Positions 23,385-36,029 of a stretch of DNA of 64,000 nt are shown piece by piece. Positions within the stretch are counted from its first letter, which is position 1; the number at the start of each line of letters is the position of its first letter. Both the position numbers and the translations under genes were made by a program. The stretch is from assembly GCA_030267565.1 (NCBI GenBank), contig BRXU01000026.1:1676880-1740879 (forward strand), written 5' to 3'. Below the pieces are notes generated by a model, which was not told the DNA's origin, did no database searches, and worked only from the letters and a program-made list of their open reading frames with translations. This DNA comes from Pleodorina starrii (taxonomy: Eukaryota > Chlorophyta > Chlorophyceae > Chlamydomonadales > Volvocaceae).

Positions 23385-26300
23385 CGCAGCAGCAGCTGCG
23401 ACGCCCGCCTGGACACCGGAGAGGCGCGGCGGCGGCGGCGGCGGCGGCGGCGACGGCGGCGGCGGCGGCGGCGGCGGCGGCGACGGCGGCGGCGGCGGAG
23501 GCGGCGGACGACGACGAGGACCCACAGGAGCTGCTGCCCAACAACTCGCAGCGGCGGCGGTGGTCCGGGGCGGCCCGGGGCGGCGCAGCGCCGACGGATT
23601 GGGAGCCGGCGCCACAGGCGCAGGCGATTGGAGGAGGTGAAGGGCAGCGGAGGGAACGGGGACGGGAGGGAGCGGTTCCGGAGCGGGCGCCGGAGGCGGC
23701 GGCGCCGGCGGCGGCGGCGCCGGAGGCGGTGGAAGCGCAGGTGCGGTTCCGGAAGGTGACCAGTGGGTCGATGCCGCCGTCGGCCGCGTCCCTCACCGGC
23801 GCCGCCCGCGCTGATGGCAACGACGCACCGGCGGCGGCGGCTGGGGCCTCGGCTAAGGAGTTGGCGCCGGCGGAGGGGGGCGGCGTCCGCGTCGGCAGCG
23901 GCGCCGCGGCTGCCCCGGCCCCGGCGTCGGCGGCGATTCCGGACGGCGCCGCGCCGGTACCGGCAGTGACCTTCCGACGAGTGACCCGGCGGGTCGGTGC
24001 CGGCGCCGGCGCCGCCGCCAACGGCAACGGTACGAATGAAGTGCTCGGAACCAATGGCAGCGGCGACGGCGATGGCGGCGGCGCCGCCGCCAGCGGCGGC
24101 GGCGGCGGCGGCAGAAGTAGAGCGGCATCATTCCTGCAAGATCTCCTGGCGCCGATGCACGGCGGCGGATCACAGCGGAGTGCAAGGGGCGGCAACAGCC
24201 GCGGCGGTGACGGCGGCGGCGGCGCCGCCGACCCGCGGGTCACTGAGGGGGTCGCTGAGCGTTCTGGCGATGGAGACCCGGCAGCATCGGAAGGCGGCGG
24301 CCGCCACCGCAGCAGCGGCGGTGGTGGTGGTGGTTATCTTCCGTCGCTGCCGTCGCTCCAGGAAGGGCAGCAGCAGCAGCAGCAGCAGCTTCAAGGTGAC
24401 GTCGGGTCCCGGCCGGGCCCGCCGCCAGGTACGGCATGTACGGCATTCGGACCCGGAAACGGTCCCGGGGTGGGGGCATCAGCCGCGTTCTGCGGCATGC
24501 TGTGACTTCCTTGATTTGGATCTTGGGCTGACGATGTTTGCTTACCGTACCGTATTTCTCAAACTTGGACAGACTTGGATCCTGAAACTTCCTGAAATCG
24601 GAAATTGGAACTCGGAGCTCGGGACTTGGAATGTGGAACTAGGATCTTCCTGAATTCCCCTGCGCATGCTGGGCATGAGCGGCGAAGGTTCGCGGTTCGC
24701 GCGCTGCGCCGCCCGGCGCTGCCACCTTCCCCTCACAGACCATCCCCGTGACCCCATCCCGAAACCACTGCCACACGCCACACGCTGACGGGAGCTTTTG
24801 GCCTCCTCGGAAGTAACGGGGGCTTCACTGCAATTGACCTCATCCGTCCTCTCAAGGGAAAAGTTGTCAAGAATGCCTACGGCGGGTTTCGAATCCAGCC
24901 GCCCACCCACTTCAGCCGCTGCCCCCAAGCACCGCTCCCCCCACCTTACCGCACCCCGATATACGGCAGGCGGTTGGAAGCCCAAGGGCAGCCCCGAAAC
25001 CACGTTGTTCGTGAAGGGCCTGGATCCCTCCCAGGGCGAGGAGCGGCTGCGACAGGCGCTGGCGCAGGTCCGTGGGATTCGCCGGAGTGCCACGTCTGTG
25101 TACGTTTGTATGTTTGTATGTGTGCGTATGTATGTGTGTGTATGTGTGTGCGTGTGTATGTGTATGCATGCGTATGTGTATGTGCGTGCATGCGTGTGTG
25201 TATGTATGTGTGCATGCGTGTGTGTTTCTGGGGGAGGAGGGGTAAGGGGAACAAAGTCGGAATGGGGTAGGCACGGGGCTGACACCTTGCCGACTAGGCA
25301 AAAGCTGGGGGCGCAACGCTCTGACGCCTGTCTGTCTTCCTGTCTGTCTGTCCGGCCCCCATCTCTTCCCGCCTTCCCTTTCCATGTTGCCTCTTCCCAA
25401 CCCCTCTCCCTCCCACCCTCCCTCCCTCCCTCCCATCCGTCTGTGAACACCACCACGACCATCACCACCACCACCATCACCACCACCACCGCCACCACCA
25501 CCGCCACCACCACCGCCGCCACAACCACCTAAACACATACACACACACGTTCCAACGCCGTCATACCGCCCCACCTCACCCCACCTGCACTCCAACCGAC
25601 AGCTCTTCTCGTCGGCGGGCCGCGTGGTGCAGGTGATTTCGGACGAAGGTGCTCCCCTATGTCTGCGTCCGGATCTGGATCTGGATCTGGATCCGGATCT
25701 AGTTTCGGATCTGGGCCCGGATGATATTGTTCTAGATCTGCGTCCGGATCCGGATCCGGATCCAGATCCAACCCAGATCCGGGTCTGCGTGTGTGTGTGT
25801 GTGTTGGGAGCGTGTGGCAGGGTGTGCGTGGGTGCGTGCGGTGGCCCCTCGGTCCCTCCCTGGCGCTAACTGGCTCCCAGGTGTGTGTTTTCCGCGGCCC
25901 TGACGCCAGCCCATCGGGGATACCGGGACACGGTACCCTCCCCCGCGCGCCTCCCAGCCCACAACCCCCGGCTGTGTGTCTGTGGCCCCCCCTTTAGACG
26001 GCTTCTCCCTCCCACCCCCACCCCCACCGCCCACTCTCCCACCCGCCCTCTCTCCCTCCCTCCCTCCTCCCGCCCCCCAGATACGTCTGCCCTCCGACCC
26101 GCGGCGGGGTCCCAAGGGCATTGCCTACGTCGTCTTCGAGTCGCCCGACGAAAAGGTAATAACTGTTTCAACGGTAACGGTAACGGTAACGGTAACGGTC
26201 ACAAAGCGACACAGGCTACCCGCGGCGCTGCGGGGATGGCAGCAGGCAGGAGACTGCAAGGGGGGGTGAGAGGGTAGGGCGTCGCGTCCGTCGCCTCCGC

Positions 26301-26709
26301 CTCCCATCGCCTCCGCCTTTTAATATATTAATACCCACCTCCGGCCTATCCGTGGATACCCCCGCCAATACCCCACCCTTCCCCACCCTACCCTACCTCA
26401 CCCTACCTCACCCTACCCCACCCCCCGGCCATCATCATGACAGGACGCTGAAAACGGCCCTACTCCCCTGGTAGCTCCCAACCAACCAATACACCGTTGC
26501 CGCATCTCCCCCACTCCAACTCCCGCCCCCCTCCGCCCCCCGCCCCACTCCTTCCGCCCCTTCCGCCCCGCCGCCCACTCCGCGCCCCCACTCCTTCCGC
26601 CCCCCACTCCGCCCCGCGCCTTCAGTCCCGCGCTCTGTCGCTGGAGGGCAGAGTCCTGCTGGGCCGCGTCATCCGACTGGACGCGGACGTGGGTCGCCCC
26701 ACCCCCTGA
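19687..26709 (+). CDS. Ala/Gly-rich protein with C-terminal nucleolin-like RRM
   Basis: Exons: 19687-21169, 21385-22407, 22881-24395, 24970-25067, 25603-25632 (a 30-nt microexon), 26081-26155, 26626-26709; 4308 nt in phase, 1435 aa. The C-terminal 90 or so residues form one RRM: TLFVKGLDPSQGEERL (RNP2), LFSSAGRVVQIRLPSD, GPKGIAYVVFES (RNP1), GRVLLGRVIRLD. It closely resembles the second RRM of plant nucleolin, so nucleolar RNA binding is an inference. Upstream is low-complexity Ala/Gly/Ser sequence with islands such as EREARLREIFDSPEYDDA, GIDEDALFGFDFNYVAPV and two related VxFRxVTxR stretches, which make the plus strand the coding one. The first exon is weak: another frame reads plausibly at about 20450-20850, so the true N-terminus may differ. 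Confidence 0.65.
22623..22653. repeat. telomere-like CCCTAAAA motifs in intron
   Basis: Runs of CCCTAAAA in intron 22408-22880 of the RRM gene; same motif type as at 7171 but opposite orientation on the window. Confidence 0.65.
25438..25531. repeat. CACCAC triplet array in RRM-gene intron
   Basis: Imperfect ACC/ATC/CCG triplets in intron 25068-25602, upstream of the microexon. Confidence 0.8.
25672..25780. repeat. GGATCT/GGATCC hexamer array
   Basis: Hexamers GGATCT, GGATCC and variants in intron 25633-26080; very rich in GATC. A further GATC-dense stretch lies past the stop codon at about 26763-26935. A (GGTAAC)n run is at 26172-26200. Confidence 0.8.
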
Positions 26710-29451
26710 GATCAGCAGCACAGCACAGCACAGCAGCATTTCCCGAAGCACCAGCAGCACCCTGATCGATGCATCCCCATCAGCAGCATCGGGATCTTGA
26801 TCCTCGCCGGGATCTTGATTGATCACTCATTTTGGGATCTTTTAGACCTTTAGGCAGGATCTGTCATCCTCATCCTCATAGCCAGGATCATGATCTTTAC
26901 CCTGATCCTGATCAGCAGGTCGATCCTGATCAGGCAATAATAAAGGCAACGTCAACGACAACGACAACAGCAACACAGCGCAGCGGCGTGCTTCGGTTGA
27001 GTTTCGGCGCCCATCTCTCAGAAGTGGGGGGAGTGGGGGAGTGGGGGGAGTGGGGGGAGTGGGGGGAGGGGGAACGGAACGGAACGGAGAGCGCAGCGCA
27101 GAGCGGAACGGAGCGTGCAGCGGAGCGAGGCGGGGAGGGGCACCCCGGTGTCTCCAGGCCGAAATTCTGCGTTGCGGCAACAGGGTCAGAAGGAAGAGCG
27201 GCTTTGCGGAGGGATGCGGAGGGAAGGAGGCGGAGGGAAGGAGGCGGAGGAGAGGGGGCGGGACGAGGAGGAGGGGGAGGGGCCCCTCGCGATTCACGGC
27301 CCGGGCGCTGTAGTGCACATACATGCAATCGATCCACGCGGGTTTGAGCTGCAGGTGTGGCGCTGGAGGGCCAGAGAGGGACAGGGGGCGTGTATTGTGC
27401 CGGGGGGGAGGGGGAAGTACGACACGGTTGGCGCGAAGGTCCGGTGTGGGCGCAAACTGAACCGCGCGACTCGGTACAGACTTGCTCTGAAACCGAGTCA
27501 AATCGGCGGGAGGATTGCGCCGGAGGTTGGCTGGGGCTGGCGTGCTGGGGTGTCTGGGGGAGGTCGGACGTGTGGGTGGGGCGACTGGGCTGAACTTGGG
27601 CGGTTGCGGTCAGAGTTTACGTCGTACTTTGTAGGATTCCCTCGCCTTGCGGGCGCGCGGACGAGTCGACCGAGTCACGTTCCTGCTGGGGGAAATGGGG
27701 CTATATGGCAGTGTTTTCACACTGTTACCCCAAACGCACGAATACTCAGCAAGCCAACCATACCCGTTGATAACCTCGCACGCATTTCGCGTATGAAACC
27801 GTGGGAAACGTCATGTCGCCGTGCGTACGGCGCGTACGGCAATTTGCCCTGTTGAATGCGCTATGCGGGCCGCCGATGATCCGCATGCATGATACCAGGA
27901 CATCCTGCAATGCACGTATGATCAGAGGGAACAGGCACACACATGTTCAGTTCCTCCCGTTGTTCAAATTACGTCGTGCTCAACTTCGATAGCTGTTTTC
28001 CAAGTAAGAGTGCTTGATCACGCCCTCATTTAGATGGCAACTTGCAGCAAGATTTGTTACGGAGCGGAAGTGCTGTCTTGGCGAAGTGCAGACCGATACA
28101 AGTAATTTGCCATTCCACAAATTTACGCGGCGATACACGCAGTTTCTATAAGCTTGTCCAGTAAAAATCAACGGCTACTTGGAAGTAAATGGAGCGCAAC
28201 TACGTGGTGAGTTTGTCTTACCGTATGCGTTTGTGTATCGTAACCTGCTTGGTGTGGTGCAGCCTGGTCGATGTGCCGAGCTTTGCACGCTCAGGGACAA
28301 GGAAGTTACTCCAGTGGCACGCAAGGCAACATGATCTCATCAGGTGAGGGGCCGCGGGTTCGCAAAGTCACACTTCTTGTCACAGGGAAAGTCTGCCTGT
28401 GAGCCCTTCCCGCGCATGTTTCTTGACAGGGCTGACAGGGCTGCACATAAGCGGCTCTGTATGCTTCTACCTACATACTCACTTGGAGGTGACCGACCCC
28501 GGCGCTCGAATTGCTGATCGCAGGCCGGCGTGCCGGAATGGCGCGGCCACCCTCTGGCGATGGCGGCGCAAACGCGGGCTTCTCGTCCAGCGGCTCTGAC
28601 GCTAACCAGGGGTCGCATGTGCCTCGCTTCGGGAGAAGGGCGTCGCCAGGCTCGACCCCTACAGGTAGGGCGGGTGGCCGGAGGGCGGGTGGTTGGGCCA
28701 CATGTCCACGCCGTAGATTTACCGGTAGGTATTCAAAAAACCTCGAAAGTTCAGCGAGCACTCGAACCGAGCCGAGCGCATGTCAGGCCAACCGCGTGCA
28801 CTGAAGGTCAAAATGTTGCGTCTGTGAAGTACGGGCTGCGCTTGCAGCTGGGATGTGGGTTTCCGTTCCGCCCCCGTGATCCGGTCTGATCTGATCTGGG
28901 TTTGGTTTGGTTTGGTTTGGTTTGGTTTGGTTTGGTTTAGGCTGAAAGGAGGAGGTGGTGCACAGGTGCTGCTTCGCGGGAGGGCGGGGCGGGACGGGAC
29001 GGAAACCCGCATCACGGCGGCAAGCGCCCCCCGCGTTCTGCTCTCTTTTGAGGGAGCTACGGTGGTGGTGGGGCCCAGCTCATATTGGGGCAGCCCCCCT
29101 CCCCCCTTTTGCAGCCCAAACCAAACCCCAGGTCGGTCGATGCGCGACAGAGGAGCCACCGACCCCGTCGCAGCGACGGCCGATTGGAAGAAAAACAGAA
29201 ACGCAACGCCGGCATATACGCTAGCGCCGTAGCGCGCCCAAGCTCAGCCCTGCTCCCTGCGCACTATCAACCCCCCCACCCTCCCCAGAGGTTCAGCGGC
29301 TGCAGCAACTCAATCAACAACGTCCGCAGTGACTGGGGTTGTTATATATAGGAGCATATCACTCCCTGACCCCCCTCCCCCGAGTCATTGAACCCCCACA
29401 TCAATCAACCCACATCCAATCAATCAATCCGTCGTCCGTGTAGGCGAGGGT
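26710..29451. other. intergenic region between RRM and ZC2HC genes
   Basis: Contains GATC-dense 3' flank (26763-26935), GGGGGAGT repeats (27026-27070), a lower-GC segment (about 27600-28330), and a GGTTT tract (28897-28940). From about 29310 it carries pieces seen elsewhere only in introns (AACGTCCGCAG, then repeat C at 29350-29380), so the end of this stretch may be an unrecognised 5' intron of the next gene. Confidence 0.5.
29350..29380 (+). repeat. dispersed repeat family C (representative)
   Basis: Core GAGCATATCACTCCCTGACC followed by a C-rich run. Other copies: 32092-32121, 32582-32612, 59256-59302 (two in tandem), 60672-60697 (diverged). The last three locations and the second are introns. 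Confidence 0.85.
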
Positions 29452-32400
29452 ATGGACGTGGAACCGCCCAAGTACACGCCATCGACTGGCCGCCCTTCCG
29501 CCGGGACCATTCCCCGGGGGGCCATCGGCGGCGGCGCCCCATCGGCCGCCGCGGCAGGCTCGGGCGCCGCGGCAGCGGCTGCGGGGGCCGGCGGCGGCGG
29601 TGGCGGCGGTGTGAGCAGCAAGTTGGCTGGGCTGCAGCGGCTGAAGGAGGCGTCGACGGCGCGACTCGTCAGCCGGATACCGTCCGCCAGCGGCAGCCGG
29701 ACGACAGGTGGGGTGGGGTGGACCGCCGTAGGGCTAGGATCATCGTAAGGCTAGGACTGCCGTAGGCTATCCTGACCAAAGCCCTTTTATCAGACCCTTC
29801 GCACCCTAACACCCTAAAACTCTTGAGCCACAGGACAGGTGGGGTCTGGGGCCTGGGAGGAGAGGAGAGGGCGCTCAGAAGTCGCACTTTGCTCCACATC
29901 CCCCTATACGTGGATAACCCCACCCCGCTCCACCCCCCCGCCCGGGCCCCGGCCTACACGTGGACAACCCCCGGCCCCAACCCTACCATCCCGCCCCCCC
30001 CACCACCATCCCGCGGCCCACAGGCGATACGAACGGTTACGTGCCCTCCGCCATGACCAACTCTCAGCCAGCGCGCGCCCTCCCCTCCCGGACCAACTCC
30101 GGCGGCCGGAGCGGCGGCTTTGGTGGCGGCGGCGGCGGCAGCGGCAGCACAGCCGCGGGGTACGGCAGCTCCGCCGGGCCAGCGCCGTCGTCGGCTCGAT
30201 CCGCGTCGACGGGGCCCGCCATGGCGGCCGCCGGCCGGCCGCCCTCCGGCCGCAGTACAGGCGCTGGCGGCGGCGGCGGCGCCGTCGCCGGCTCCAGCGG
30301 CTATGGCGGCAGCAGCACCGCCAGGGTGCCGCCGTACGGCGGCGCTCATCCGTCGTCATCGTCGGCGGTTGGCGGAGGCAGCTACGGTCGCGGCGGGGCT
30401 GGCGGCGGCGGCGGATCCGCCGCCGGCGGCCGGCAGACGCCGCCGCCGCCGCCGGCGGCGACGCCGCCGCCGCCGCCGGCGGCGGCGCCGGTCGCCGCCG
30501 CGCGCCGTACTGCCGCCGCGCCGCCACCTAAGCCGCAGCCTGTCTCCCGAGCACCGCCGCCGCCGGCCCCGCCGCCGGCAAGTCACCACCGCCATAGCGA
30601 CGACGGTGCTGGTTACGGCGGCGGCGGTGGCTTCAGCGGCGGCGGCGGCGGCTTCAGTGGCGGCAGTGGTTTCGGAGCTGGCGGCATCCCGCCGGGCGCC
30701 GACGAGGCGGTCCCCTCGGGCCCCATGGTGGAGTGCGCCACCTGCGGCCGCAGCTTCAATGAGCAGGCGTACTCGAAACACGCAAAGGTAGGGAGCGCGG
30801 ATTATACGGATTATACGGAAACCGGTTCGAGGCGTGTGGGTTTCCAACTGGGGAGGACACCGAATTACGTCGGGTGGGCCTTAGTTGGCTCGGTTCGTGG
30901 GGTCAGCTTTTTGACTGTTTGTCAAGGCTGACCGCATTCCCCGACCTGTACTGCGACCTGTACTGCGATGGGGGTGGCGGTGGCGGTGGGGGTCGCAGGG
31001 GAGGGGGTCGCGGGCCGCTGTGGAGGTGGCGGTGATGGACTGATGGACTGATGTTGGCTGTTCCCGACCCCGACCCCGATCCCGACCCGGACCCGCAGGT
31101 GTGCGAGAAGGTGTTCGCCACGAAGCGGAAACCAGTCAACATGGCGGCCAAGCGACTGGAGGGTGAGGGGGGGTGGGGGGGCAGGGGGCTGGGACTCTCG
31201 GGTGTTGTCATGGAGGGTGGGAGTGGCCGCGAATGGCAGCGAATTCGGAGGGTAAAGGAGGGCCAACAGCCACGGGTCCACCGACAGGGGGGCATGGGCG
31301 CGCCGCCCATGGCCAGCACCCCGATGAACACCAAGTCGCCCGTCATCAGCACGGCAACGTATGGGGCGGGGGCGGGGCCGGGGACAGGGCAGTCGTTGCA
31401 GTGCGGGATCGGCTGCGGGGCTCCCGGTCTGACCGGGGCTCACGGCATGAGCATGTGGCTAGGGCGTGGGGCCGGGGACCTACCGTTAACACCCACACAC
31501 ACGCGCATACACACAAACACACGTTTTCGCTTTGCCTGAGCTTCAAATGCTCATCTACGGGGGCTGGTTGTCCAACCAGCGCCCATGCCGTATTGCTCCA
31601 ACTACAACTACAAAAGAAAACCCTAAAAAGCCCTCGACCCTAAAAAACCCTCTTTCCCCCCGGGCGCTGCCCTCCCTGTCCTCATCACCTCCCCCAGGCT
31701 CCGAAGCCGTCAAGTTCTTCGATCTGCGGAAGGGGCTCCCCAAGTCGGAGGCCAAGCCGCAGGCGACCGGGGCGGGGGGGGGGCCGGGCCGCGGCGGCGG
31801 CGGCGGTGCGAGTCGTGGGGCCGCAGTTTCCGCCCTGGATGCCCGGCCGCTGCCGGGGTCAAAGGTGCGTGTGTGTGGGGGGGGGGCCACAGCCTGCATC
31901 CAACTCGCGCGGTACTCTTATCTACGGTACTTTTATTTATCTACGGTGCTCTTATCGACGGTGCTCTCTCTTCCGAAGGCAACTTCCTCCACCCGCCGTC
32001 CTTCCCACCCTCCGTGCCCCCCCCCGTTACCGTTCACGGGCTCCGGCCTATACGTGGATAACCTCCCCTCCCCCCCCGCAGTGGCTCATGTTATATAATG
32101 GAGCATATCACTCCCTGACCCCCCCCCCACGGGCTCCGGCCTATACGTGGATATCCCCCCGTCTCCGTCTCCGCTGCGGTATCTTCTTTTTACCCTCCCC
32201 CCTTCTTCTGCCACTTTACCGTTCACGGGCTCCGGCCTATACGTGATAAAACCCCGCAGGTGCCCAAATGGAAGTCGCAATCGGAACAGTTGCGTATGGC
32301 CATGGCCGCCAACCGCAAGATCGCGGATGCGAAGGCCAAGGGGATCGACATAAAGGTGGGTCCAGGGGGGGGGGTTGGGTGAGTGGGGGTATGAAAGAAG

Positions 32401-32885
32401 ATACCGCGTTTGGGGGAAGGGGTTGGGGTGGGGGTTGGGAGGAGGTGGGGGGTTCATACATACACCCTCATACACCCTCATACTCTACTCCACCGCCCCC
32501 TCGCCCCCTTCCCCACCGCCCTATACCCCCCCTCCCCCCCGCGAAAAAAAGGGCATATCAATTATCAAAGGGAGCAAAAAAGGAGCATATAAAGGAGCAT
32601 ATCACTCCCTGACGCCCCCTCCCCTCCCCTCGCTCGTTCCTTCTCCCCCCCTCCCCCCGCCCCCTCCCCCCCTCTCTCTCCCCCCTCCCCCCCCCCCGCG
32701 GCCCCCAGGACGTCAAGTTCGAGGCCACCCCGGCCGCCCAGGACGACCGCGTGCAGTGCCCCCACTGCGGCCGCAAGTTTGCGGAGCTCACCGCAGAGCG
32801 CCACATCCCCAAGTGCAAGGACATCATGGCCAAGCCAAAGCACCTGGCGGCGGGAGGCGGCCGCGGCGCACACATGCGCCGGTAG
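29452..32885 (+). CDS. C2HC zinc-finger protein, ZC2HC1-like, 507 aa
   Basis: Exons: 29452-29707, 30024-30787, 31099-31162, 31698-31864, 32260-32355, 32709-32885 (TAG stop); phases close over 1524 nt. Two zf-C2HC fingers of the ZC2HC1 family: ECATCGRSFNEQAYSKHAK-VC with ligands C323, C326, H338, C342 (split by an intron), and QCPHCGRKFAELTAERHIPK-C with C466, C469, H481, C485. The spacer contains the family-typical FATKRKPVNMAAKRL after finger one and DLRKGLPKSEAK. The N-terminal 320 residues are Gly/Ala/Pro-rich with no fold visible. Animal homologues are little characterised; some are linked to cilia, which is suggestive only. The ATG at 29452 follows a possible acceptor (TAG, 29441-29443), so an upstream exon may exist. 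Confidence 0.85.
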
Positions 32886-32904
32886 GGGGTGCGCGTGTGT
32901 ATTT

Positions 32905-32913
32905 GTGTGTGTA

Positions 32914-32986
<73 letters not shown>
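32905..32986. repeat. (TG)n microsatellite in ZC2HC 3' UTR
   Basis: About 30 consecutive TG units starting just after the TAG stop at 32883-32885. Confidence 0.95.
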
Positions 32987-32987
<1 letters not shown>

Positions 32988-35900
32988 AATAAATGAAAAC
33001 GATACCGCAGCGATGGGAGCCGGTGGGTGGCACCGGGGGAGGGGGTGGGTGGCGGCCGCCCTCCGCCGGATCTGGAACTGGAACTGGACTTGGTCTGGTC
33101 GGGGTCGGGTACGGGCCGGCTGCGGTTCGTCGTTCTGTCGGTGCGCCCTCCTCCTCCTCCGACCCACCCACCCACCCACCCGACCAGCCGTCCGTCCGCG
33201 CTGGCGAGGAAGGAAGGCCGATGACAGGGAAGGGCGTCGTAATAATAATAAAGATGAGACCAGACCGCAGCGGTGGAATCAAAGGCGGATCCAAGGCGGG
33301 TTCGAGCGGGGGCAGGCGGAGGCGGGCGGGCAGGCGGCCTGGCGGGGGCGGGCAGGTAGATGAAAGGTGGTGTCGTGGTGGCGGGCGTAGGTCGATCTCG
33401 TTGAGGATGAGGATGAGGCCTTTTGTCGGGCTGCGGTCAGGCTGCGGGGGGTGTGTGGGAGGTGTGGGAGGGGGGCCAAGGCCGCGGCAGGGCCTTGCAC
33501 GTGCTGAGCGTCGGTACCGAGGTGGGCCAGGTGGGTTTAGGCGAGGGAAGGGAAGGCGAGGGGAGCGGGCCGTAGCGGAGAGAGGGTGTGCTACCGTGCA
33601 CCTGGGGTGCGCGCGCGCGCGCGAGTGAGAGAGAGAGAGAGAGACACCACTGCGGAAAGGGGCCCTATTATGCCGTATCCGAAGGGGAGGGGAGGAGGCG
33701 GGGAGGGGGGTTTTCCAGCTGCGGGTTCAGGGATGGAGAGCGGCTGGGGCACCACCAGCTTTTCTATCTGGATATGGAGCAGTCCGGAAGTACGACGGCC
33801 CTTGCTGTGTACGACGGGTGCTCCTGTTGTGTATATACTGGCCTACTGCACTGTCCAGGTACGGGGTACGGCACTCGTACCACGTGATGGCAGACAAACA
33901 CACAAACTTTCTCGATCCAAAATACAAAGCGCCCCGATCCAAATTACAAAGCGGCAGCGGCAGCGGTGGCAAACGCGTCACAAACCGCAGGGAAGCGACC
34001 GACCCTCCAACAAAATCGAAACCCTAGGGAGCGGGGGGCGGCGAGAGCTGTCACTGCTGCCTCCTCCCGGGGGGAATACTTTCTCGTCGCGCGTAGGTTG
34101 GTCGAGGGGATAGGCATGGCGCGTGGGCAACCGTGTTTGGCGCGTGTTGTGCCGTGGGGTAGATACCGGTAAGGAGCGCAAGACACGAGGACAGCAGGAG
34201 GAACACTGCAGGAGGAGGTCAAGTGGGCGCAGATGGGGAGGTCGAGCTGCAGGACGAATTCGATCCCCCCCATCTCTCGAAGCGACTACGGGACAGTACA
34301 AGGAGAAAGGTACAGCACCTGACAGGTCAGCGCCGTGTCATGTTACCAGAAGCCCACAAGCCCGCCCCCCTCAAAGACCCCTTACACAATGTACAGAACA
34401 GGTTGCAACGGAGCGGCAGCGGCACCGGTGCAAGCTCTGGTGCCGCGCCTTGGGATACCACCCGAAAGCTGGCGCCCGCGGAATCATGCACACACACATA
34501 CACATGCCGTACACACACACGCGCGGTGGCGAGAGAGGCCGCTGCGGAGTGCTGACCCGCCGAACGCACGACACGACACATGACACGACAGCCGAGAAAC
34601 GAAAAACACGACCCGCGGTGAGCCCTCTCTTCCCGCGGGCCACAACCACAACTACCAAACGACATCTACCAAATCACCTTCATCCACACCACAACGACCA
34701 AACCGCCGCCAACACCACAATCCATCAATTGCACAACGTCCCCAGGACAACCGTTCGTAACTTTTTCCCCCAACGCCTCCTCGCCTTGTCGCTCTCCGGA
34801 CGGCGCCCACCATCCGCGCAACTGGAAATTGGGATGAGGGATTGGGGCTTCGGGGGTCGCGAAACCCCGCAGCGAAACACGGCATGTGGTACAAAAGGAA
34901 CGGCACGGCTCAGCGGGGGAGTACACAAAGACAGCGGCACGAATGAGCTGTGATGCGGTGCACCAAGCGCAACGACGCAAGCCGGTAATATACAGATGAA
35001 CAGATCCACAGCACGCGCTCTGCCGAGCAACTTTGACGCCCGGTGAGGTCTCCCCTGTGGGTAGAACTGTGGGCTTCATTCGACATTTAAAAATCAACTG
35101 GAGCAAGCAACAGCAAGCGGCAGCAACAGCCAGCAGCAGCAGCAGCGGCAAGTGTGCGCACGAATGGCCCGGGCTACACCGCGCACAACAAACCGCCACC
35201 TCCACCACCTACCTCCACAACCTTTCCCCCCCATTAGAACATGCACTTAACACAACCGGCGCAACGAGCGCAACGACGATGCCTTCGATCGACTCCGCCG
35301 GAGCGCCCTTCTCTTCCCCTCTCTCTTCCCTCCGCGCGCCCTACAACCCTAAGCCCATACCCCCGTTGGGCCTTAACCCGCGTGCGCAGAGTCAGCGACC
35401 AGAGAGCTTGCGCCGCCACCGCGCGGCTGCTGCGTTTAAGGGGTCCTGGCTGTTGGGGGAGTCCCATCCAAGATCCAATGCAACAGCCGCGCGAAGGAAT
35501 GCTCCGCTCAGAGAGGGGGGCTCTGGTGTCTGTGAACCCCTCTCTCAAAGCATTCTCCCTCCCTCTCTCCTTTCTCTCTTCCTCTCGCCTTCTCGCTCTG
35601 CCGCTGCCTCTCCCTGCCTGCCTGCCTGCCTACCTGCCTCCACACACCGTCCGCGAAGCCGCTACGCACGCGCGCCCCTCATCCGCTCTCTCGCCCGCAT
35701 CATCTCTCACCCCGAGTACAGTATGCCCACTTGCCAAGCCCTCTGGTGGACCCACAGCCCTCCCCTACACGTGCTGCTGTCCGGGCCTCGCATCCCCACC
35801 CACCATACGACCTCTCCGCTTCTGATAAGACGTAGGCGAGCGCGAGTCCGAGAGAATTGGAGACCCCCAGACGCGAGCGGTGGAAGAAGACGACGACGAC

Positions 35901-36029
35901 GACGACCAGGTAAGGAACACCGCAACGCCACCACCACCACTGAACGACCGATCGGCCGCACCGACCCATGGGTCGGTCGTCGGACGTTTGTGGTCGTGCT
36001 CGTGCTGCTCGATAGTGCTGCTCCTTCTC
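32987..36029. other. convergent intergenic region, ZC2HC / HNH genes
   Basis: 3' flanks of convergent genes. Contains repeat B copies (32998, 33258), a CGCGCGCG/GAGA tract (33608-33643) and C- and CA-rich DNA. Several open frames of 100-340 codons exist but none shows a domain, intron phase logic or codon pattern that I would call a gene. Confidence 0.5.
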
